Assembly (NCBI GenBank): GCA_947475995.1
Contig: CANJNI010000015.1
Coordinates: 1 to 64,000, forward strand
Direction of reading: 5' to 3'
Length of the DNA stretch: 64,000 nt
Source of the DNA: Beijerinckiaceae bacterium
GTDB lineage: Bacteria; Pseudomonadota; Alphaproteobacteria; Rhizobiales; Beijerinckiaceae
Position numbers and translations under genes: made by a program. How positions within the stretch are numbered: the stretch's first letter is position 1; every line of letters begins with the position of its first letter. The notes beneath the pieces are model-generated. The model saw only the letters and a program-made list of their open reading frames with translations, had not been told where the DNA came from and searched no databases. Shown here piece by piece: positions 44,428 to 54,115 of the stretch.

Positions 44428-44452
44428 CCCACAGCCCTGAACGAGCTCTGAT

Positions 44453-46531
44453 ATGGCCGTTCATCATTCATTCACATTTGAGCGACGGCGGAAAGCCCCA
44501 ACCAAGCTTTTCGGGGCATGGTCCCCGGGGGGTTGGGCAGGGCGTGAGGGGACCTTGAAGCAGACTTTTCTTGCGCGCTGGCGGCGCTGGTCGCGCGGCG
44601 ACCCGATGGCGTTCCGGACTCTCGTTCCGGACGAGGAGATCGCGGGCCGCATCCGCGCGGTACAGATCAACGCCGTCATGCGCAATTCCATTCCGATGAT
44701 GTCGGCCGCCATCGTCAATGCGCTGACGCTGCTCATCGCGATGCGGGAAACGTCCTACGAACCCATCATCCAGAACTGGGCCTTCGTGGTCGTCTCGCTG
44801 GCGAGCTTCCTGATGCTGCGCCAGCGCAGCCGCGCCAACAAGCAGCGCCCGCAATCGGCCTCGACGCGCGGCATCCGCAATGCGGTGATTTACGCGCTCG
44901 CCATGGGGGCGCTGTGGGGCGGCGTGCCGGCGTTCTTTTTTGTCGAGGCGACAAGCGACGTGAAGCTGGTCATCGTCTGCCTCTCCATCGGCATGTTGTG
45001 CGGCGGCTCCTTCGCGCTGGCCACGATCCCGGTGGCCGCGACCGCCTTCGTCGCCCCCATCGTGGTCGGCGCGGCCTTCGCGATCGCCCGCGAAGGCGCT
45101 TTCGTCGATCATCTGCTGGCCGTCCTGCTGGTTGTCTATACGGCGGTGCTGCTGCGCGCGGTGTCGTCTCACGCCATCCAGCTCGCCACGCGCGTTTACA
45201 ATCATGCGCGCGACGAAGCCGCCGCCCAGACCGACGCGCTGACGCATCTGCCCAATCGCGTGTCCTTCCGCCGCCACATGAGCGAGGCTCTGGCGCGCGT
45301 GCGGCGCTACGGGGAAGGCTTCGCGCTGTTCTGTTTCGATCTCGACAATTTCAAGACCGTCAACGACACGATGGGCCATTCGGCAGGCGACAGGGTGCTG
45401 ATTGAAGTCGCCAGCCGCTTGCGCGACGCCACGCGCGACGTGGATTTCGTCGCGCGTCTCGCGGGCGATGAATTTGCGCTGATCGCAGCGCATATCGACG
45501 ATGACGAGGATGCCCGAACGCTGGCGGGGCGCATCAACCGGGCGTTCCAGTCGCCGTTCGTGATCGATGGGCGGGAGTTTATCTGCACCATCAGCATTGG
45601 CATCGCGATTGCGCCGGTGGACGGGCTCGAAATGGACCTGCTGATGCGCCATGCGGATGCGGCGCTTTACGCAACGAAGAACCGCCAGCGCGGAACCTTC
45701 ACGCTGTTTGGCGACCGCCAGCACGCAATGCGCCGCCGCTCGGAAGATCAGGCGCTGCGGCGCGCGCTCGCCGATCGCGAATTGCAGCTCGTATTCCAGC
45801 CCATCGTCGAACTGCCCACGCGCCGCACCACCGGCTTCGAAGCGCTGCTGCGCTGGAACCATCCGGAGCGCGGACTGCTGCTCCCGGCCGAGTTCATTCC
45901 ACTGGCGGAGGAGTCCGGGCTCATCGACGAAATCGGCGCATGGGTGCTGCGCGAGGCGATCCGCATCGCCTTCGGGTGGCCGGAGCATCTGCGCGTAACG
46001 GTGAATGTTTCGGCGCTGCAATTTCGCAATCCGGTGCTCGACCGCACCCTGCGCGAACTCGTCTCCAACGGACGTTTTCCGGCGCGCCGCCTCGAACTCG
46101 AACTCACCGAGTCGGCGCTGGTGGGCGACAATGTGGCCGCGCGCGATCTGTTGCAGGGCTTCCGGCAGCTTGGAGTTCGCATCGCGCTCGATGATTTCGG
46201 CACCGGGTATTCGTCGCTCACCAATATTCTCGACTTGCCCTTCGACCGGCTGAAGATCGACCGCGCCTTCACCGCCAACGTGCTCGCCACTCCGGCCTGC
46301 GGGGCGCTCGTGAAGGCCATCGTGGGCATGTCGGCGGACCTCAATTTCCGCATCACCGCCGAAGGCGTCGAGACGCCCGAGCAACTCGCCTTTCTGGAAC
46401 AAACCGGCTGTCAGGAAGCGCAAGGCTACCTGTTCAGCCGCCCCAAAGTGGCGGCCGAACTGGAACCGATGTTTGCCGAATGCCGCGAGTCAGGGGCGAG
46501 CGACTTGCGCGGGCGGCTGCGGGTGGTGTGA
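44453..46531 (+). CDS. Membrane-bound GGDEF-EAL c-di-GMP enzyme
   Basis: A protein of up to 692 residues. Five or six N-terminal helices form a membrane sensor (residues about 85-255 from the first ATG). The GGDEF domain has RLAGDEFALIA in place of GGDEF, with preceding FDLDNFKTVNDTMGHSAGD. The EAL domain is complete: GFEALLRWNHPERG, VNVSALQF, ELELTESALV, IALDDFGTGYSSL, KIDRAF, ITAEGVET and QGYLFSRP. A phosphodiesterase is likely; cyclase activity is uncertain. The true start may be ATG 44606, since the first 51 residues look less conserved in character. Confidence 0.9.
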   Translation: MAVHHSFTFERRRKAPTKLFGAWSPGGWAGREGTLKQTFLARWRRWSRGDPMAFRTLVPDEEIAGRIRAVQINAVMRNSIPMMSAAIVNALTLLIAMRETSYEPIIQNWAFVVVSLASFLMLRQRSRANKQRPQSASTRGIRNAVIYALAMGALWGGVPAFFFVEATSDVKLVIVCLSIGMLCGGSFALATIPVAATAFVAPIVVGAAFAIAREGAFVDHLLAVLLVVYTAVLLRAVSSHAIQLATRVYNHARDEAAAQTDALTHLPNRVSFRRHMSEALARVRRYGEGFALFCFDLDNFKTVNDTMGHSAGDRVLIEVASRLRDATRDVDFVARLAGDEFALIAAHIDDDEDARTLAGRINRAFQSPFVIDGREFICTISIGIAIAPVDGLEMDLLMRHADAALYATKNRQRGTFTLFGDRQHAMRRRSEDQALRRALADRELQLVFQPIVELPTRRTTGFEALLRWNHPERGLLLPAEFIPLAEESGLIDEIGAWVLREAIRIAFGWPEHLRVTVNVSALQFRNPVLDRTLRELVSNGRFPARRLELELTESALVGDNVAARDLLQGFRQLGVRIALDDFGTGYSSLTNILDLPFDRLKIDRAFTANVLATPACGALVKAIVGMSADLNFRITAEGVETPEQLAFLEQTGCQEAQGYLFSRPKVAAELEPMFAECRESGASDLRGRLRVV

Positions 46532-46603
46532 GGCAAGAATTGACCCTGTAGGCCGCCCCGCATAGTTTGCGCGCGAATTCATTCGCCCAACCCGCAGGTC
46601 CCC

Positions 46604-47521
46604 ATGTCTCCCTCGCTCGATCCGAAACGCTCGTTTCAGGGTCTCATCCTGACCCTCCAGCGCTTCTGGGCCGAACAGGGCTGCGTGATCCTGCAGCCCT
46701 ACGACATGGAAGTCGGCGCGGGCACGTTCCACCCGGCCACCACGCTGCGCTCGCTCGGCCCCAAGCCCTGGAAGGCCGCCTATGTGCAGCCCTCACGTCG
46801 CCCGAAGGACGGGCGCTACGGCGAGAACCCGAACCGGCTGCAGCACTATTACCAGTATCAGGTGATCCTGAAGCCCTCGCCGCCGGATCTGCAGGACCTC
46901 TACCTGCGCTCGCTGGCCGCCATCGGGGTGGACGCCAAACTGCACGACATCCGCTTTGTCGAGGACGACTGGGAAAGCCCCACGCTGGGCGCCTGGGGTC
47001 TCGGCTGGGAATGCTGGTGCGACGGCATGGAAGTCTCGCAATTCACCTATTTCCAGCAGGTCGCCGGGATCGAGTGTTCGCCGGTCTCGGGCGAACTCAC
47101 TTATGGCTTGGAGCGCCTCGCCATGTATGTGCAGGGCGTCGAGAACGTCTATGATCTGAACTTCAACGGGCTTGAGGGCCCGGACCGGATTTCCTACGGA
47201 GACGTGTTCAAGCAGGCCGAACAGGAATATTCGCGCCACAATTTCGAGCACGCCGATACGGCCCTGCTGTTCCAGCATTTCAAGGACGCGGAGGCCGAGT
47301 GCAAGGCCCTGCTGGCGGCGGGCGACAAGGGCGACCGGCACCTGATGGTCCTGCCCGCCTACGACCAGTGCATCAAGGCCTCGCACCGCTTCAACCTGCT
47401 GGACGCGCGCGGCGTGATCTCCGTGACGGAACGCCAGAGCTACATCCTGCGCGTGCGCGAACTCGCGAAAGCCTGCGGCGAGGCGTGGCTGCGGACGGAT
47501 GCGGGCGGGCTGGCGGCGTAA
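46604..47521 (+). CDS. glyQ: Glycyl-tRNA synthetase, alpha subunit
   Basis: A 305-residue class II aminoacyl-tRNA synthetase subunit. The family-specific start is [20 protein letters not shown], then [19 protein letters not shown], the motif 2 region [19 protein letters not shown], and [28 protein letters not shown]. glyS, which codes the beta subunit and usually follows, is not adjacent here. It could lie elsewhere on the chromosome. Confidence 0.97.
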   Translation: MSPSLDPKRSFQGLILTLQRFWAEQGCVILQPYDMEVGAGTFHPATTLRSLGPKPWKAAYVQPSRRPKDGRYGENPNRLQHYYQYQVILKPSPPDLQDLYLRSLAAIGVDAKLHDIRFVEDDWESPTLGAWGLGWECWCDGMEVSQFTYFQQVAGIECSPVSGELTYGLERLAMYVQGVENVYDLNFNGLEGPDRISYGDVFKQAEQEYSRHNFEHADTALLFQHFKDAEAECKALLAAGDKGDRHLMVLPAYDQCIKASHRFNLLDARGVISVTERQSYILRVRELAKACGEAWLRTDAGGLAA

Positions 47522-47570
47522 CGTCTCAAGCCCAGTTGGCTCCCAGCCCGGCTTGCCCTAGAATCCCCCC

Positions 47571-49010
47571 ATGACCATGCTCGACACGCTCTCGGCCGCG
47601 ACCGACGCCGAATTCCTCGCCAAGCTCGTCGCCATCACGGGCGAGAAGCACGTCATCAATGACGCGCATGAGATGGCGCTCTATCTCAGCGAGCCGCGCG
47701 AATTGTTCCACGGCAGCGCGATCTGCGTGGTGCGTCCCGGCTCGACCGCCGAAGTCGCCGCGATCCTGAAGCTCTGCTCCGAAACCAGCACCCATGTGGT
47801 GCCGCAGGGCGGCAACACCGGGCTGGTCGGCGGCCAGATCCCCGGACAGGGACCGTATCGCGAAATTCTTCTCTCGCTGAAGCGTCTCGACAAGGTGCGG
47901 GAGATCGACGTCTCGTCCAACACCATGACGCTGGAAGCCGGCGTCACGCTGCTGCGCACCCAGCAGGAGGCCGAGAAGGTCGGCATGCTGTTCCCGCTGT
48001 CGCTGGCCTCCGAAGGCTCCTGCACCATCGGCGGCAACCTCGCCACCAATGCGGGCGGCACGGCGGTTCTGGCCTACGGCAATGCGCGCGATCTCGTGCA
48101 GGGCCTCGAAGTCGTGCTGGCCGACGGGCGCGTGCTGTCGAACCTGTCGAAGCTCAAGAAGGACAATACGGGCTACGACCTCAAGCACCTGTTCATGGGC
48201 TCGGAAGGCACGTTGGGAATCATCACCGCCGCCGTGGTGAAACTTTTCCCCCGCCCGCGCGGCCTCTCGACCGCATTCGTGGGCCTGTCGTCGCCCCAGA
48301 ACGCGCTAAAATTTCTCGACCTTGCGCTGGCGCGCGGCGGCAACGATGTGAAGACGTTCGAGTTCATCTCGCGCTTCGGCATCGAGATTGTCGTCAGGCA
48401 CGGCCAGAACACGCGCGATCCGCTGTCGAGCCAGCACAACTGGTATGTGCTGATTGAACTCGGCTCCATGAGCGAGGCGAGCGTCGAAGACACCATGATG
48501 GGCATCCTCGAAGCCGCCGCCGAAGCGGAGATCATCGAGGACGCCGTCGTGGCGGCATCGCTTGATCAGCGCGCCGATTTCTGGCGGCTGCGCGAGCTTT
48601 TGTCAGAGCTGCAAAAGTTTGAAGGCGGCTCGATCAAGCACGACGTCTCGGTGCCGGTCGCCAAGCTGCCGGATTTTCTCGACGAGGCGCTTGCGGCTGT
48701 GGCGCAGCGGTTTCCGGGCGTACGGCCCGTGCCGTTCGGCCATCTGGGCGACGGCAACATTCACTTCAACATCACCCAGCCGGTCGGGGCCGACAAGGAT
48801 AAATATCTCGCCCAGTGGGACGCGATGAACACGGTCGTGCACGACATCACGCTGAAGTTCGGCGGCTCTATTTCCGCCGAACATGGCGTGGGCACGCTGA
48901 AGCGCGATCTGCTTCCCGCCATCAAGGACCCGGTTCACCTTGCGCTGATGAAAACCATCAAGCAGGCGCTTGACCCCAAGAACATTCTCAATCCGGGCAA
49001 GATGCTCTGA
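47571..49010 (+). CDS. FAD-binding 2-hydroxyacid dehydrogenase (D-lactate / D-2-hydroxyglutarate dehydrogenase-like)
   Basis: A 479-residue flavoprotein of the GlcD/DLD family. The N-terminal FAD domain shows VVRPGSTAEVAAILKLC, VPQGGNTGLVGGQI and CTIGGNLATNAGGTAVLAYG. The C-terminal cap has PFGHLGDGNIHFNI, ISAEHGVGTLKRDLL and DPKNILNPGKML. It oxidises a D-2-hydroxyacid, passing electrons to a quinone or carrier. Length and motifs fit the D2HGDH/D-LDH subgroup; substrate cannot be settled. Confidence 0.93.
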   Translation: MTMLDTLSAATDAEFLAKLVAITGEKHVINDAHEMALYLSEPRELFHGSAICVVRPGSTAEVAAILKLCSETSTHVVPQGGNTGLVGGQIPGQGPYREILLSLKRLDKVREIDVSSNTMTLEAGVTLLRTQQEAEKVGMLFPLSLASEGSCTIGGNLATNAGGTAVLAYGNARDLVQGLEVVLADGRVLSNLSKLKKDNTGYDLKHLFMGSEGTLGIITAAVVKLFPRPRGLSTAFVGLSSPQNALKFLDLALARGGNDVKTFEFISRFGIEIVVRHGQNTRDPLSSQHNWYVLIELGSMSEASVEDTMMGILEAAAEAEIIEDAVVAASLDQRADFWRLRELLSELQKFEGGSIKHDVSVPVAKLPDFLDEALAAVAQRFPGVRPVPFGHLGDGNIHFNITQPVGADKDKYLAQWDAMNTVVHDITLKFGGSISAEHGVGTLKRDLLPAIKDPVHLALMKTIKQALDPKNILNPGKML

Positions 49011-49019
49011 GGGGCCGCG

Positions 49020-49805
49020 TCAAGCCGCCGTCCAGCCGCCGTCCATCGAGATGTTCGCGCCGGTGATCTGGGACGCCGCATCCGAACACAGGAACAAAGC
49101 CAGCGCCGCCACCTGTTCGACGGTCACGAACTGCTTCGTCGGCTGGGCGGTGAGCAACACGTTGTTGATGACCTCGTCGCGCGACAGGTTGCGGGCCTTC
49201 ATGGTGTCGGGAATCTGCTTCTCGACCAGCGGCGTCCACACATAGCCGGGCGAAATGCAATTGCTGGTGATGCCGAACGTCGCCAGCTCCAGCGCCATCG
49301 TCTTGTTGAAACCCGCCACGCCATGCTTGGCGGTGACGTAAGCCGACTTGAACGGCGAGGCCACCAGCGAATGCGCCGAAGCCGTGTTGACGATGCGGCC
49401 CCACTTGCGGGCCTTCATGCCCGGCACTGCGGCCCGCACGGCATGAAACACAGACGACATGTTGATGGCGATGATCTGGTCCCACTTCTCGACCGGAAAA
49501 TCCTCGACGGGCGACACGAACTGGATGCCGGCATTGTTGACCAGGATATCCACCGACCCGAGCTTCGCCTCCGCCTCCTTCACCATCGCGGCGATCTCGG
49601 CGGGCTTGCTCATGTCGGCGCCCGAATAGATCGCCCGGACGCCGAAGTCCTTTTCAAGCCCGGCGCGCTCGGCCTCGATGGCCGCCGCGTCCCCGAACCC
49701 GTTGAGGCAGACATTCGCGCCTTCCTTCGCCAGAGCCCGCGCAATGGCGAGGCCGATGCCGCTGGTCGATCCGGTCACGAGGGCGTTGCGGGTCTTGAGG
49801 CTCAT
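49020..49805 (-). CDS. bdhA: 3-hydroxybutyrate dehydrogenase (SDR family)
   Basis: A 261-residue short-chain dehydrogenase. The NAD site is ALVTGSTSGIGLAIARAL, followed by DILVNNAGIQFVSPVEDFP, the catalytic tetrad region NTASAHSLVASPFKSAYVTAKHG and the C-terminal GANISMDGGWTAA. The segments around HSLVASPFKSAY and SPGYVWTPLVEKQI are those of D-beta-hydroxybutyrate dehydrogenase, which feeds polyhydroxybutyrate breakdown products to acetoacetate. ATG 49805 is chosen over 49832. Confidence 0.9.
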   Translation of the reverse strand: MSLKTRNALVTGSTSGIGLAIARALAKEGANVCLNGFGDAAAIEAERAGLEKDFGVRAIYSGADMSKPAEIAAMVKEAEAKLGSVDILVNNAGIQFVSPVEDFPVEKWDQIIAINMSSVFHAVRAAVPGMKARKWGRIVNTASAHSLVASPFKSAYVTAKHGVAGFNKTMALELATFGITSNCISPGYVWTPLVEKQIPDTMKARNLSRDEVINNVLLTAQPTKQFVTVEQVAALALFLCSDAASQITGANISMDGGWTAA

Positions 49806-49922
49806 GGAAGGCTCCGTGGAAATCGTGGCCATTTATACCGCAATGCACAAAAGAACGCGATGGAGACCAAAGACCGAGCGAATCCAGTCGAATTGCCCGG
49901 GAATCGCCGCTATATTCGACCC

Positions 49923-50366
49923 ATGTCCGAACACGGCCACCACCATCACGACCATCCGCATGAGACGGCGCTCAAATCCGAGCTGACGCCGGGCAGAAAG
50001 CGTATTCTGGACGTGCTGGAAGGCGCGGGCCACCCGCTGGGCGCTTACGAAATGATCGACCTGCTGGCCGCCCGCACCGGCAAGCGCCCTGCCCCGATCT
50101 CCATCTACCGGGCGCTGGATTTTCTGGTCGAGGCCGGGCTGGTGCATCGGCTGGCCTCCCGCAACGCCTTTCTGGCCTGCGGGCATTCTCACAAGGCCAG
50201 CGAGGCGGTGGCCTTCCTGATCTGCGACACATGCGGCGGCGTCGCCGAAACCTCGTCCGCGCCGGTGCGCGACAGTCTGGACGCCGTCGCGACGACAGCG
50301 GGCTTTTCACCCCGCAGCCGTGTCATCGAGGTGACCGGAACCTGTGCTGCCTGCAAGGCTGCGTGA
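49923..50366 (+). CDS. Fur-family regulator, Zur-like
   Basis: A 147-residue metalloregulator. A His-rich start ([13 protein letters not shown]) is followed by the winged-helix domain ([41 protein letters not shown]) and the metal/dimer domain with the CxxC pairs ICDTCGG and [10 protein letters not shown] and the residues CGHSH. The CxxC structural zinc pairs and the short length favour Zur over Fur, but no Zur box is recognised in the divergent gap with bdhA. ispG follows after 20 bases. Confidence 0.88.
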   Translation: MSEHGHHHHDHPHETALKSELTPGRKRILDVLEGAGHPLGAYEMIDLLAARTGKRPAPISIYRALDFLVEAGLVHRLASRNAFLACGHSHKASEAVAFLICDTCGGVAETSSAPVRDSLDAVATTAGFSPRSRVIEVTGTCAACKAA

Positions 50367-50386
50367 CCTTAACCAACGGAATCCGA

Positions 50387-51667
50387 ATGACCGACCTGCT
50401 GGCGCCCGATCTTCTCATGCCCGGCGACGCCGAAATTGCGGCCCCGGCCTCTCGCCATCGCACCGTGGCGGTGCGGGTCGGGACGGGACGCGCCGCAGTC
50501 ACCATCGGCGGCGACGCTCCCATCGGCGTTCAGTCCATGACCAACACCGACACTGCCGACGTCGCCTCGACGGTGAAACAAGTGGCGGATCTGGCGCGCG
50601 CCGGCTCGGAAATCGTGCGCATCACGGTGGATCGCGACGAGGCCGCCGCCGCCGTTCCGCACATCAAGGAAAAGCTGCTGCGCATGGGCGTCGAAACGCC
50701 AATCGTCGGGGACTTTCACTACATCGGCCACAAGTTGCTCGCCGATCATCCGGCCTGCGCGGAGGCGCTCGACAAGTACCGCATCAACCCCGGCAATGTC
50801 GGCTTCAAGGACAAGAAGGACCGGCAATTCGCCGCCATCGTCGAACAGGCGATCAGGCATGGCAAGGCCGTGCGGATCGGGGCGAACTGGGGTTCGCTTG
50901 ATCAGGATCTGCTGACGACCCTGATGGACCAGAATGCGAAGCGCGCAAGGCCCATCGAGGCGCGCGCCGTGACGCGCGAAGCCATGGTGCGCTCGGCCTT
51001 GCTGTCGGCCTCAATGGCGGAAGAGATCGGCCTTGCGAAAGATCGCATCATCCTGTCGGCGAAAGTTTCCGCCGTACAGGATCTGATCGAAGTCTATCGC
51101 ATGCTGGCGCGGCGCTCCGACTATGCGCTGCATCTGGGCCTCACCGAAGCCGGCATGGGCTCCAAGGGCATCGTGGCTTCATCCGCCGCCATGGGAATCC
51201 TGTTGCAGGAAGGCATCGGCGATACGATCCGCGTGTCGCTGACGCCCGAGCCCGGCGGCGACCGCACGCTGGAAGTGAAGGTCGCACAGGAATTGTTGCA
51301 GACGATGGGCTTCCGGACGTTTGTGCCGCTTGTGGCCGCTTGTCCGGGTTGCGGGCGTACCACCTCCACGGTGTTTCAGGAACTGGCGCGCGATATCCAG
51401 ACCTATATTCGCGACGAGATGCCGAACTGGAAAAGCAAATATCCGGGCGTCGAAACTCTCAATGTCGCCGTGATGGGCTGCATCGTGAACGGGCCGGGCG
51501 AGTCAAAGCACGCCGATATCGGAATCTCGCTGCCCGGCACGGGCGAAACGCCCGCCGCGCCGGTCTTCATCGACGGCCAGAAAGCCATGACGCTGCGCGG
51601 CGCCGGGATCGCGGGCGAGTTCAAGCAGATCGTGCAGGATTACATCGAGCGGCGTTTCGGCTCATGA
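50387..51667 (+). CDS. ispG: 4-hydroxy-3-methylbut-2-en-1-yl diphosphate synthase (flavodoxin/ferredoxin)
   Basis: A 426-residue [4Fe-4S] enzyme of the MEP pathway (GcpE). The TIM-barrel part contains [40 protein letters not shown] and [10 protein letters not shown]. The cluster cysteines are in [15 protein letters not shown] and [20 protein letters not shown]. An N-terminal extension of about 40 residues is usual in alphaproteobacteria. ATG 50387 is chosen; the frame is open upstream through the Zur gene. Confidence 0.96.
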   Translation: MTDLLAPDLLMPGDAEIAAPASRHRTVAVRVGTGRAAVTIGGDAPIGVQSMTNTDTADVASTVKQVADLARAGSEIVRITVDRDEAAAAVPHIKEKLLRMGVETPIVGDFHYIGHKLLADHPACAEALDKYRINPGNVGFKDKKDRQFAAIVEQAIRHGKAVRIGANWGSLDQDLLTTLMDQNAKRARPIEARAVTREAMVRSALLSASMAEEIGLAKDRIILSAKVSAVQDLIEVYRMLARRSDYALHLGLTEAGMGSKGIVASSAAMGILLQEGIGDTIRVSLTPEPGGDRTLEVKVAQELLQTMGFRTFVPLVAACPGCGRTTSTVFQELARDIQTYIRDEMPNWKSKYPGVETLNVAVMGCIVNGPGESKHADIGISLPGTGETPAAPVFIDGQKAMTLRGAGIAGEFKQIVQDYIERRFGS

Positions 51668-51701
51668 CGAAACACAGGTAAGCGCATTTAAGTCTGCCGG
51701 A

Positions 51702-52169
51702 TCACGGCGCAGGTTGCCGCGGCGAATTGTGAAACGAACCGATCAGCCAGCGATCGCCACGCTTGAAGACTGTCATTGCGAAACGCAAGTCGCCGCCCGG
51801 AACACTCTTGCCGTCCTTCGTCATTTCGGTTCGCCACATTCCGGAAACCACAACAGTTTCATCGTTGATGACAGCCACAGATGGAGCGCCAACAGTTGCC
51901 GCTCTCACAGTGCCCGCTGGACGGCTTGGAGTCCCAAATGCATTCGCGAAGTAGTCATGGACTCCTTCGGAACTGGTGATCAAATCCCGCGCGCGTGTGC
52001 CCCAGAACAAGACATTCGGAGCAAACAGGTTTGCCATCCTCCGGGCATCGGCAGACGTATAGCCGGCAAGAAAGTTTTCAAAAGCGGCCTGCCCTTCCTC
52101 TTTGGGACCCGCCTGCGCAGTCGATGGCGAACAAACAGCCATCATTATCAGCAAGAACGCCGCTCGCAT
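51702..52169 (-). CDS. Exported SnoaL/DUF4440-like protein (ketosteroid-isomerase fold)
   Basis: A 155-residue protein with a signal peptide ending STAQAGPK. The mature part follows the NTF2-like pattern: EGQAAFENFLAGYTSADARR, NLFAPNVLFWGTRARDLI, a central GMWRTEMTKDG strand and FKRGDRWLIGSFHNS at the end. Members are often called SgcJ/EcaC or nuclear-transport-factor-2-like; the function is unknown. By hand count GC is 66/120 at 51781-51900, lower than the surroundings. It converges with ispG. Confidence 0.8.
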   Translation of the reverse strand: MRAAFLLIMMAVCSPSTAQAGPKEEGQAAFENFLAGYTSADARRMANLFAPNVLFWGTRARDLITSSEGVHDYFANAFGTPSRPAGTVRAATVGAPSVAVINDETVVVSGMWRTEMTKDGKSVPGGDLRFAMTVFKRGDRWLIGSFHNSPRQPAP

Positions 52170-52290
52170 GTTTCTCTCCCCGGTGTGGCTTTATTTCTCA
52201 ATTTTAAAATGTATTGAAAGCGCCAAGTTTCTGCGAGTCAATATCGAGCTGTCGACCATGCCGCGTCGACCGGCGGTGCGCGAGGACCAT

Positions 52291-52971
52291 ATGGGAGACT
52301 TCAAAGGCTTCGGACCAAAGGCGCTCGGCTTCTTCAAGGCGCTGGGGTTCCACCAGACCAAGGAATGGTACGACGCCAACAAGCCCCTCTATGAAGAGCA
52401 TGTGCGCGCGCCCTTCGGCCTGCTGATTTCAGACGTGAGCGCAGGCCTTGCGAAGAAAGGCGTTGCGCTGTCGGGCGATCCGAAGAAAGCGCTGTTTCGC
52501 CTCAACCGCGATGTGCGCTTCTCGAAGAACAAGTCGCCCTACAAGACACATGCGGGCGCGGTGCTGACGCGCAGCGGCGACAAGAAGGACGTGAACGGCC
52601 TTCTGTACATTCACGTCGACCCCACCGGCTGTTTTCTTGGCGGCGGATTTTATCATCCCGAGCCGCCTTTCCTGAAAGACATCCGCAAGGTCATTCGCGG
52701 TCGGCCCGACCGTTATCGCGAACTCGTCAGGCATCTGAAGCGCCGCAAGCTCGCATTGTCGGAAGAAGACAAGTTGACCCGACTGCCGCGCGACTTCAAG
52801 GACGTGGAGGAAGAGGATCTGATCGAGGCGCTGAAGCTGAAAAGCTTTCTGGTGCGCGCGCCGTTCGACGATGCGGAGTTGAAATCGCCCAAGCTCGTCG
52901 ATCGTATTGTCAGGTTCGGCTGCGACATCGATCCGCTGATTGTCTGGGGACGCGGCGAAGATTTCCGCTGA
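52291..52971 (+). CDS. DUF2461 / TIGR02453 family protein
   Basis: A 226-residue protein: FGPKALGFFKALGFHQTKEW, RLNRDVRFSKNKSPYKTH, GLLYIHVDPTGCFLGGGFY and LPRDFKDVEEE are the family signature blocks. Function is unknown. ATG 52291 has GAGGA 5 bases upstream; ATG 52258 in the same frame is the alternative. It converges with the permease gene, the stops being 4 bases apart. Confidence 0.9.
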   Translation: MGDFKGFGPKALGFFKALGFHQTKEWYDANKPLYEEHVRAPFGLLISDVSAGLAKKGVALSGDPKKALFRLNRDVRFSKNKSPYKTHAGAVLTRSGDKKDVNGLLYIHVDPTGCFLGGGFYHPEPPFLKDIRKVIRGRPDRYRELVRHLKRRKLALSEEDKLTRLPRDFKDVEEEDLIEALKLKSFLVRAPFDDAELKSPKLVDRIVRFGCDIDPLIVWGRGEDFR

Positions 52972-52975
52972 CGCC

Positions 52976-53488
52976 TCAGAACGGCGGCCAACGGAACGGG
53001 TAGATCCAGATGATGATCTGCGCCAGCACACCGCACAGGAATGGCAGCACCAGCGACGAGGTAAGCCGCACCACGCTGAACTGCCAGCCCATCAGGGCGA
53101 TCTCGTAAATCAGCACGCGATGCAGCGCGAGCGTCGACCAGCCCGTCACGAACGCGCAGGTCTGCGGAAAGCCCGCGCCCGCCTGCACCATCACGACCAG
53201 CACCGGAAACGACACCATCGGGCCGGATGGAATGAAGCCGCCGACGGCCCCGGCGATGAAGATGCCCAGAAATCCGCTTTCGGGGCCGATCAGCTTCGCA
53301 ACCGGCTCGGTCGGCACAAGCCGTCCGATGAACCCTGCCGCCAGCAAGGCCAACGCCATTCGGGGCAACGTTTCAAACAGACGCGCGTACGAGAGCCGGA
53401 GACCCTTTTCGAATGTCCCGTCGTGTTTGCGCCACGCATACCATGTGGCGATCCCCGCAAGCGCCGAAATAAGGATCGTTCCTTCCAT
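52976..53488 (-). CDS. Half-size permease, DUF318/ArsP-like, second of a pair
   Basis: A 170-residue membrane protein with about five helices. The loop GGFIPSGPMVSFPVLVVM followed by AFVTGWSTLALHRVL is the conserved core of the DUF318 permease family (COG0701), normally about 300 residues and built of two halves. This protein carries one half only. Its ATG overlaps the stop of the preceding half (TGATG at 53486-53490), implying that the two are made together. Confidence 0.85.
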   Translation of the reverse strand: MEGTILISALAGIATWYAWRKHDGTFEKGLRLSYARLFETLPRMALALLAAGFIGRLVPTEPVAKLIGPESGFLGIFIAGAVGGFIPSGPMVSFPVLVVMVQAGAGFPQTCAFVTGWSTLALHRVLIYEIALMGWQFSVVRLTSSLVLPFLCGVLAQIIIWIYPFRWPPF

Positions 53489-54036
53489 CAGGGCGACCGC
53501 TTGCGGCCAAACGTGGCGGGAAAGAGTGTTGAAATCAGAGCCGCCACGAACGGAAGCGGCAGCGACGCGATTTGCCGGAAGATTGCGAATTCAGCGCCGA
53601 GGAAAGGCGTTTCCCACAAGAGCACGCGGTTGAAGCCCAGCGTCGACCACGCAGTGAGGTAACAGATCAGCGGCGCGCGGCCGGTCCCGGCGTAATGCAG
53701 CGCCGCCACCACCGGGAAGGACGTCGAAGGCCCGCCAGGCGTTGCGAATCCCAGCGCAGCCGCGAGCGCAAATCCCTGCGCGCCGCTCTTGTCCCCCAGA
53801 TAGCGCGCCACCACATCGCGCGGCAGCAGAAGCTGGATATAGGCCGACAGCATCAGCGCGCCCGCCATCTTGGGCGCAATGTCGAGAAAGTTTTTCAGAT
53901 CTGTTTGAAAACTGTCGAAAAAGGCGTCACGGCCTTCGAGCACATAGCAGGCCGCGCCCGTCACGGCAGCCATCGCGAAAAGGCCGATGAGGGTCCGGTC
54001 GATGAACGGCTTTTTGTTTTTTGGGTCTTTGGCCAA
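53488..54036 (-). CDS. Half-size permease, DUF318/ArsP-like, first of a pair
   Basis: A 182-residue membrane protein related to its neighbour: FATPGGPSTSFPVVAALHYAG and YLTAWSTLGFNRVLLW mirror the paired signature of the downstream gene. The start is TTG 54036 with a GGGGGG upstream; no ATG fits. The two genes probably encode the halves of one transporter. Substrate is unknown; arsenical and metal export are known in the wider family. A terminator of the preceding gene separates it from 54116. Confidence 0.82.
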   Translation of the reverse strand: MAKDPKNKKPFIDRTLIGLFAMAAVTGAACYVLEGRDAFFDSFQTDLKNFLDIAPKMAGALMLSAYIQLLLPRDVVARYLGDKSGAQGFALAAALGFATPGGPSTSFPVVAALHYAGTGRAPLICYLTAWSTLGFNRVLLWETPFLGAEFAIFRQIASLPLPFVAALISTLFPATFGRKRSP

Positions 54037-54059
54037 ACGCCCCCCGGCATTCCCTGCAG

Positions 54060-54088
54060 AAAAAAGGGCGACGCTTCCGCGCCGCCCT
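54060..54088 (-). terminator. Intrinsic terminator of the 54116 gene
   Basis: On the minus strand AGGGCGGCGC and GCGTCGCCCT form a 10-bp stem with one G-T pair, closed by a GGAA tetraloop and followed by TTTTTT. It lies directly after the stop codon of the gene at 54116-54634 and before the TTG of the permease gene. Confidence 0.85.
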
Positions 54089-54115
54089 GCATATTAGAAC
54101 GCCTGCGCCATACGT

